DNA of 64,000 nt from Streptomyces roseirectus. GTDB lineage: Bacteria; Actinomycetota; Actinomycetes; Streptomycetales; Streptomycetaceae. Both the position numbers and the translations under genes were made by a program. The notes below the pieces were generated by a model. The model had not been told where the DNA came from. It worked only from the letters and a program-made list of their open reading frames with translations, and ran no database searches. The stretch is taken from positions 5,450,501-5,514,500 of the forward strand of contig NZ_CP060828.1 of NCBI RefSeq assembly GCF_014489635.1. Direction: 5' to 3'. Positions 59,801-64,000 of this stretch are shown in pieces. Each line of letters starts with the position of its first letter. Positions within the stretch are counted from its first letter, which is position 1.

Positions 59801-60775
59801 CTACGCCTGCTCGTCCCGCAGTTCGCTCAGGAACTCCACGAGCAGCCGGTTCACCTCGGCGGGCCGCTCCTGCTGGGTCCAGTGACCGCAGCCCGGCAGG
59901 ACGACCGGCGGACGCCGCAGCCCCGGCACCAACTTCGGGAGGTTCGCGATGAGTTCGGGCGCGCCGGGGAAGTAGGCGACGGGATCGCGGTCGCCGTACG
60001 CGAAGAGCGCGGGCACCGTGATGGACGCGCCCGCGAACGCGGCGGTCAACTCCCAGTTGCGGTCCAGGTTCCGGTACCAGTTGAGGCCGCCGGTGAACCC
60101 CTCGGCGAAGCCCTTCGCCAGCTCGTCGAGGTCGAACTCGGTGAACCAGTCCGGCTGTTCAGTGGGCGCCGCAAGCTGCTCCAGCCACGCGGTGCCGGGC
60201 TCGATGAGGGCCTGGTGGATGCCGGGCTCGCCCGGGGCGTCACCGGAGAGCGCGTACACGAAACGCCGCAGCGTGGCCTTCGGGTCCCGCCCGAACTCCT
60301 CGTCCGCCACCCCGACTTGGTTGAAGTACGTCCAGTAGAAGCGGCCCGCGTACGCCGCCTTCACCAGCTCCAGAGGCGGGTGCTCGCCGCGCGGCGCCGG
60401 GGCGACGCTGAGCCCGGCGACACCGCGCACGACATCCGGCCGCAGCAGCGCCGTGTGCCAGGCGACCGGCGCGCCCCAGTCGTGGCCGACGACGAACGCC
60501 GTCTGCTCGCCGAGCGCGTGGATCAGCCCGACCACGTCCCCGACCAGGTGCAGGATGCTGTACGCGGTGACGTCGGACGGGCGGTCCGAGGCGCTGTAGC
60601 CGCGCTGGTCCGGGGCGACGACGCGGAAGCCGGCCTCGACGAGCGGGGCGAACTGGTGTCGCCAGGAGTGCCAGGACTCCGGGAAGCCGTGCAGCAGGAC
60701 CACCAGCGGGCCCTCGCCGGCCTCGGCGATGTGGAGGTTGACGCCGTTCGTCTCTATGGTGCGGTGCTGGATCAT
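59801..60775 (-). CDS. Alpha/beta-hydrolase, epoxide hydrolase-like
   Basis: This 324-aa enzyme has HGFPESW, the nucleophile elbow GHDWGA with Asp instead of Ser, the acid region AYGDRDPV and the late His PGCGHWTQQE. The Asp nucleophile indicates an epoxide hydrolase or haloalkane-dehalogenase-like reaction through an ester intermediate. The substrate is unknown. The start ATG 60775 gives a full N-terminus. It lies next to the operator-linked ECH-DUF35-thiolase operon but has no operator itself. Confidence 0.88.
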   Translation of the reverse strand: MIQHRTIETNGVNLHIAEAGEGPLVVLLHGFPESWHSWRHQFAPLVEAGFRVVAPDQRGYSASDRPSDVTAYSILHLVGDVVGLIHALGEQTAFVVGHDWGAPVAWHTALLRPDVVRGVAGLSVAPAPRGEHPPLELVKAAYAGRFYWTYFNQVGVADEEFGRDPKATLRRFVYALSGDAPGEPGIHQALIEPGTAWLEQLAAPTEQPDWFTEFDLDELAKGFAEGFTGGLNWYRNLDRNWELTAAFAGASITVPALFAYGDRDPVAYFPGAPELIANLPKLVPGLRRPPVVLPGCGHWTQQERPAEVNRLLVEFLSELRDEQA

Positions 60776-60821
60776 GAGGCTCAGTTTATGGGCGCGTTCC
60801 CGACCGGAAATCGGTTCCTTT

Positions 60822-61592
60822 TCAGCGGATTCGGAAATTCTGGGTTCTTTTTGTGAAAAGTTGATTCTGTCGGTCGGCCGGGAGATTTCCCAGCGCTATC
60901 AGGTGCGGGGCCTGCGCGAAACCGTGCGCCAGCGCCGCCTCCCGCGCCGACCACAGCGCCCGCACCGTCCCCTGCACGCCCTCCGGCGGATATCCGGCGA
61001 GCACCCGCGCCCGCTCGACGGCGATACCCAACGCCCCACCCGTATCGGTGAGTTCGGAGATGAGGCCCACCTCGTACGCGCGGCGCGCGGAGACCCGTTC
61101 CGCCGTGCCCATCAGCATCATCCGCGCGACCTCGCCGTACGGCATCCGCTGCGCCATCAGCACCGACTCGTACGCGCTGACCATTCCGTACGTGGTGTGC
61201 GGGTCGAAGAACTGCGCGCTCTCGCCGGCCACGACGAACTCGCTCTCGCCCAGCAGGTAGAAAGCGCCACCGCACGCCATTCCCTCGACGGCGGCGATCA
61301 CCGGTTTCCACAGGTCGTTGGATTTGGGGCCGATGCGTAGAAGCGGATCGTCCTGCATATAGGGGGAGTTGGGCTGTGGTACGACGGCGTCGCGGTCGAG
61401 GCCGGTGCAGAAGGCGCGGGTGCCGGTGGCGGTGAGGGCGATCGCACGGACGGTGTCGTCGAAGCGCAACGCCCGCCAGATCCCCGTCAGCTGACGTGCC
61501 GTCGGCAGATCGATCGCGTTGAGTTTCTCCGGGCGGTCGAGCGTGACGACCGCGACACCGGACTCCTTGTCGGTGTCGAGGCGGGCGGTCAT
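60822..61592 (-). CDS. Enoyl-CoA hydratase/isomerase
   Basis: This 256-aa crotonase has VVTLDRPEKLNAIDLP, RAFCTGLDRDAVV and EGMACGGAFYLLGESEFVV, which give the oxyanion-hole and CoA-binding parts. ATG 61592 overlaps the DUF35 stop by 4 bp (ATGA). It is the third gene of the thiolase-DUF35-ECH operon, and so belongs to a CoA chain-shortening module. Confidence 0.9.
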   Translation of the reverse strand: MTARLDTDKESGVAVVTLDRPEKLNAIDLPTARQLTGIWRALRFDDTVRAIALTATGTRAFCTGLDRDAVVPQPNSPYMQDDPLLRIGPKSNDLWKPVIAAVEGMACGGAFYLLGESEFVVAGESAQFFDPHTTYGMVSAYESVLMAQRMPYGEVARMMLMGTAERVSARRAYEVGLISELTDTGGALGIAVERARVLAGYPPEGVQGTVRALWSAREAALAHGFAQAPHLIALGNLPADRQNQLFTKRTQNFRIR

Positions 61593-62047
61593 ACCAGCGT
61601 CCACTGGGGGAGGCCGTCGGCCGGGAACACCGCCTGGACGCGCGCGCCGATCCGGATCCGGTTCGGATCAAGGGAGTTGAGCGGGGCGCCGGGGTGGGTG
61701 ACGACGTTGCCGACCAGGCGGACGCGGGGGGCGTCGTCGAGTTCGACGAGGACGACGTTGTAGGGGGCCTGGGCGGCGTAGTCGGGCAGGAGGGGCGGGT
61801 GGGGGAGGACGTACGACCAGATGCGGCCCCGTCCCGAGGTGAGCCGCCAATCCGACGCGAACGAACGGCAGTTCGGGCAGCAGGGGCGGGGCGGGAAACG
61901 GGGCTCGGCGCACCGCGCGCAGGTCTGGACGCGGAGTTCGCCCTGCGCCGCGTACTCCCAGAAGGGGGCGCCGTCGGTGTCGTGGAGCGGGGTCAGCATG
62001 GGCAGGTCCCTCAACTCGTAGGCAGGTCGGCCGGGTTGGCTGTTCAC
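61589..62047 (-). CDS. DUF35 OB-fold protein, thiolase partner
   Basis: GTG 62047 overlaps the thiolase stop by 4 bp (GTGA). The 152-aa protein has a zinc ribbon (CARCAEPRFPPRPCCPNC) and an OB fold (RGRIWSYVLPHPPLL, PRVRLVGNVVTHPG). It should form a complex with the thiolase encoded just upstream, the arrangement seen in steroid side-chain degradation. Confidence 0.9.
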   Translation of the reverse strand: MNSQPGRPAYELRDLPMLTPLHDTDGAPFWEYAAQGELRVQTCARCAEPRFPPRPCCPNCRSFASDWRLTSGRGRIWSYVLPHPPLLPDYAAQAPYNVVLVELDDAPRVRLVGNVVTHPGAPLNSLDPNRIRIGARVQAVFPADGLPQWTLV

Positions 62048-63192
62048 GTCCTCAGCAGCAGGGCGGAGGTGGGGACGCCCTCGCCCGCCGTGACGAGGCA
62101 GGTCGCGGCGCCGGGGACCTGGGCGGTGCTGGTGCCCCTGAGCTGCTTCACGCCCTCGTTGATGAGGTTGAAGCCGTGCACGTACGCCTCCGACAGGCCG
62201 CCGCCGCCCGTGTTGACCGGCAGCCGGCCGCCGAGTTCCAGCGCGCCGCCCTCGGTGAACGGGCCGCCCTCGCCGCGCCCGCAGAAGCCGTACCCCTCCA
62301 GGGAGAGGGGGACCAGCGGCGTGAACGCGTCGTAGATCTGGGCCACATGGACGTCCGCCGGGGTGAAGTCGGCCTGTTTCCACAGGTGTCGAGCGGTCGC
62401 CCAGGAAGGTCCGGTGAGCGGGTCGTCGTTCCAGTAGTTGACCATGCCGTGGTGCTGGGCGGGCAGGCCCTGGGCGGCGGAGTGGATGTAGACCGGCCTG
62501 CGGCGGCAGTCGCGGGCGCGCTCCGCCGAGACGACGACGCAGGCCAACGCCCCGTCCGTCTCCAGGCAGTTGTCGAACAGGCAGAGGGGTTCGCTGATCC
62601 AGCGCGAGGTCATGTACATCTCGCGGGTGAGCGGGCGGTCGTACATGATCGCCGCCGGGTTCTGGTTGGCGCGGTTGCGGCAGGCGAGGGCGACGTTGAA
62701 GAGGTGGTCGCGGGTCGTGCCGTACTCGTGCATGTGGCGGCGGGCCAGCATCGCGATCTCGTCGGCGGGGCGCAGCAGGCCGAAGGGGCGCGTCCACTGG
62801 GCGGGTGTGGGGAGTTGGGCCGTCGTGTTCGTCCACGGGCGCGGGCCGCTGCCGCGTTTGCGTGAGCGCCAGGCGACGCCGACGCTCGCCTGGCCGGCGG
62901 CGATCGCGGTGGCGAGGTGGGCGACGGTCGCGCACGAACCTCCGCCGCCGTAGGGTGACTTGGCGAAGAAGGTCAGGTCGCCGAAGCCGACCGCCTTCGC
63001 GAGTTCGACCTCGTCCGTCTCCTCCATCGTGTACGAGGCGAGGGCGTCCACCTCGGCGGGGGAGATCCCCGCGTCGTCCAGCGCGGCGAGGACCGCGCGG
63101 CAGGCGAGGGTGCGTTCGTCCTCCGGGAGGTGCTTGGCGAAGGCCGTCTGGCCTATGCCGACGATGGCTGTCGCGTCCTTGATTCCGGCCAT
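62044..63192 (-). CDS. Thiolase-fold lipid-transfer (Ltp/SCP-x-like) protein
   Basis: This 382-aa thiolase-superfamily protein retains a Cys in the nucleophile position (PYGGGGSCATVAHLATA), unlike the paralogue at 51803. It has the conserved VAQIYDAFTPLVPLSLE and NTGGGGLSEAYVHG. ATG 63192 is used. It heads the thiolase-DUF35-ECH operon under operators O11/O12. It may thiolytically cleave a 3-ketoacyl-CoA or catalyse retro-aldol chemistry; the Cys favours thiolysis. Confidence 0.9.
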   Translation of the reverse strand: MAGIKDATAIVGIGQTAFAKHLPEDERTLACRAVLAALDDAGISPAEVDALASYTMEETDEVELAKAVGFGDLTFFAKSPYGGGGSCATVAHLATAIAAGQASVGVAWRSRKRGSGPRPWTNTTAQLPTPAQWTRPFGLLRPADEIAMLARRHMHEYGTTRDHLFNVALACRNRANQNPAAIMYDRPLTREMYMTSRWISEPLCLFDNCLETDGALACVVVSAERARDCRRRPVYIHSAAQGLPAQHHGMVNYWNDDPLTGPSWATARHLWKQADFTPADVHVAQIYDAFTPLVPLSLEGYGFCGRGEGGPFTEGGALELGGRLPVNTGGGGLSEAYVHGFNLINEGVKQLRGTSTAQVPGAATCLVTAGEGVPTSALLLRT

Positions 63193-63213
63193 GTCCCCCT
63201 CCCGGGCAGGCTG

Positions 63214-63228
63214 CTGACAGTGCGTCAG
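63214..63228. promoter_or_regulatory. Operator O11, CTGACA-GTG-CGTCAG
   Basis: One mismatch. It lies 22 bp from the thiolase start in the divergent region. Confidence 0.65.
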
Positions 63229-63240
63229 ATTACCGCTAAT

Positions 63241-63255
63241 CTGACGGGTCGTCAG
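63241..63255. promoter_or_regulatory. Operator O12, CTGACG-GGT-CGTCAG
   Basis: Perfect 6-bp arms, identical to O1. It lies 32 bp before the acyl-CoA ligase start, 27 bp from O11 centre to centre. Confidence 0.7.
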
Positions 63256-63286
63256 CTCCTGTCTCCCGTCTCATCGGAGGCCGTTC

Positions 63287-64000
63287 ATGTGGCAGAGCAT
63301 TCCCGAGCTGGTGCGTTGGTCGGCCGAGAAGTACGGGGAGGCCGAGGCCGTGGTCGACGGGCGGGTCCGGGTCTCCTACCGGGAGCTCGGGCGGCGGGTG
63401 GAGCGGGCGGCGGCGGCCTGCGCCGCGACGGGGCTGCGGGCCGGGGACCGGGTGGGGATCTGGGCGCCGAACTCGCTGGAGTGGATCGTCGCGGCGCTCG
63501 GGGCGGTGTCGGCGGGGGGTGTGCTGGTGCCGCTCAACACGCGCTTCAAGGGGGCCGAGGCGGCGGACGTGCTGCGGCGCAGCGGGGCACGGCTGCTGTT
63601 CGTGACGGGGACGTTCCTGGGGACGTCGTACGTCGCGTCCCTGCGGAGGGCGGCGGGGGAGGGGGCGGGGACGGGGCCGCTGCCGGGGCTGCCGGAGCTG
63701 CGGGACGTCGTGGTGCTGGCGGAGGACGCGCCGGAGGGGTTCCGGGCGTGGGGGGAGTTCCTGGCGGGCGGGGAGGGGGCGGCCGGGGGGCTTACGGGTA
63801 TGACGGGTCCCGGCGGGGGCGCCGGAAGTACTACGGGTACTACAGGTCCCGGCGATGCCCCCGGAGGTACTACGGGTACTACGGGTTCCGGCGGGGGCGC
63901 CGGAGGTACTACGGGTATTACGGGCTCCTCCCCCTCCGACATCATCTTCACCTCAGGTACTACGGGTAGCCCCAAGGGTGCCGTCATCACCCACGAGCAG
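63287..64000 (+). CDS. AMP-forming acyl-CoA ligase (FadD-like), cut by window end
   Basis: The N-terminal 238 residues are present (MWQSIPELVRWSAEKYG), up to the P-loop SGTTGSPKGAVITHEQ. The layout resembles FadD3 of steroid ring degradation, but identity cannot be settled from this part. An unusual insert (about residues 166-216) of Gly/Thr repeats such as GSTTGTTGPG comes from repeats of the GGTACTACGGG type. The gene is divergent from the thiolase operon under operators O11/O12. Confidence 0.9.
   Translation, partial: MWQSIPELVRWSAEKYGEAEAVVDGRVRVSYRELGRRVERAAAACAATGLRAGDRVGIWAPNSLEWIVAALGAVSAGGVLVPLNTRFKGAEAADVLRRSGARLLFVTGTFLGTSYVASLRRAAGEGAGTGPLPGLPELRDVVVLAEDAPEGFRAWGEFLAGGEGAAGGLTGMTGPGGGAGSTTGTTGPGDAPGGTTGTTGSGGGAGGTTGITGSSPSDIIFTSGTTGSPKGAVITHEQ
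63780..63970 (+). repeat. GGTACTACGGG repeats inside the acyl-CoA ligase gene
   Basis: Several imperfect copies of GGTACTACGGGTA separated by GC-rich spacers encode TTG-rich linker sequence. The exact 12-mer GGGTACTACGGG is at 63874-63885. The repeat region ends in the natural SGTTGSPKG codons. Confidence 0.8.

Overview
The window is about 72-75% G+C, with GTG starts, ATGA/GTGA gene overlaps and many Streptomyces-type families: a DmdR1-like iron regulator, a WhiJ-like regulator with a DUF397 partner and an ATPase, an AfsK-like kinase with a PQQ propeller, ECF sigma/anti-sigma and STAS/ATPase proteins, and a Tat-exported amine oxidase. It is best read as a Streptomyces chromosome segment, mostly core-arm DNA rather than a phage, plasmid or island. 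No tRNA, rRNA, CRISPR array, transposase or integrase was seen.

Layout. 0-18 kb is housekeeping and regulation: a frameshifted SDR gene at the left edge, a PAS sensor-like protein, a SIS protein, DmdR1 with a long antisense ORF, an alpha/beta hydrolase lacking the serine nucleophile, a prim-pol domain protein, a TPR regulator, a Pro-rich membrane protein, an ABC solute-binding lipoprotein, purU, an ECF sigma factor coupled to a zinc-type anti-sigma factor, and a STAS protein. 17.4-38 kb and 51.8-64 kb carry a dispersed CoA-linked catabolic gene set: acyl-CoA ligases, four acyl-CoA dehydrogenases, two enoyl-CoA hydratases, two SCP-x/Ltp-like thiolases, two DUF35 proteins, an SDR, a zinc alcohol dehydrogenase, a cyclase-family hydrolase, an amidohydrolase, a flavin reductase, an NDP-forming acyl-CoA synthetase and an F420-type (DDN) protein. 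38-51 kb holds a flavin monooxygenase, an amine oxidase, a PNPOx-type oxidase, an expansin-like protein, a giant 2514-residue repeat protein ending in an LPETG sorting signal, and a WhiJ/DUF397/ATPase trio. 55-60.8 kb holds a VOC protein, an AfsK-like kinase, a small secreted protein and an epoxide-hydrolase-like enzyme.

The main unexplained pattern is a 15-bp palindrome, CTGACG-N3-CGTCAG, found about a dozen times. Eleven copies lie in promoter regions of the CoA-catabolic genes, usually between divergent transcription units and often in pairs. The only TetR-family gene in the window (54760-55407) lies inside this set. I infer a single regulon, probably repressed by this TetR protein and relieved by an acyl-CoA, for breakdown of a cyclic or branched (steroid- or terpenoid-like) carboxylate. 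The regulator-operator link and the substrate are inference. The Ltp thiolase/DUF35 pairs resemble the side-chain retro-aldol module of steroid catabolism, and one thiolase lacks the usual nucleophilic Cys.
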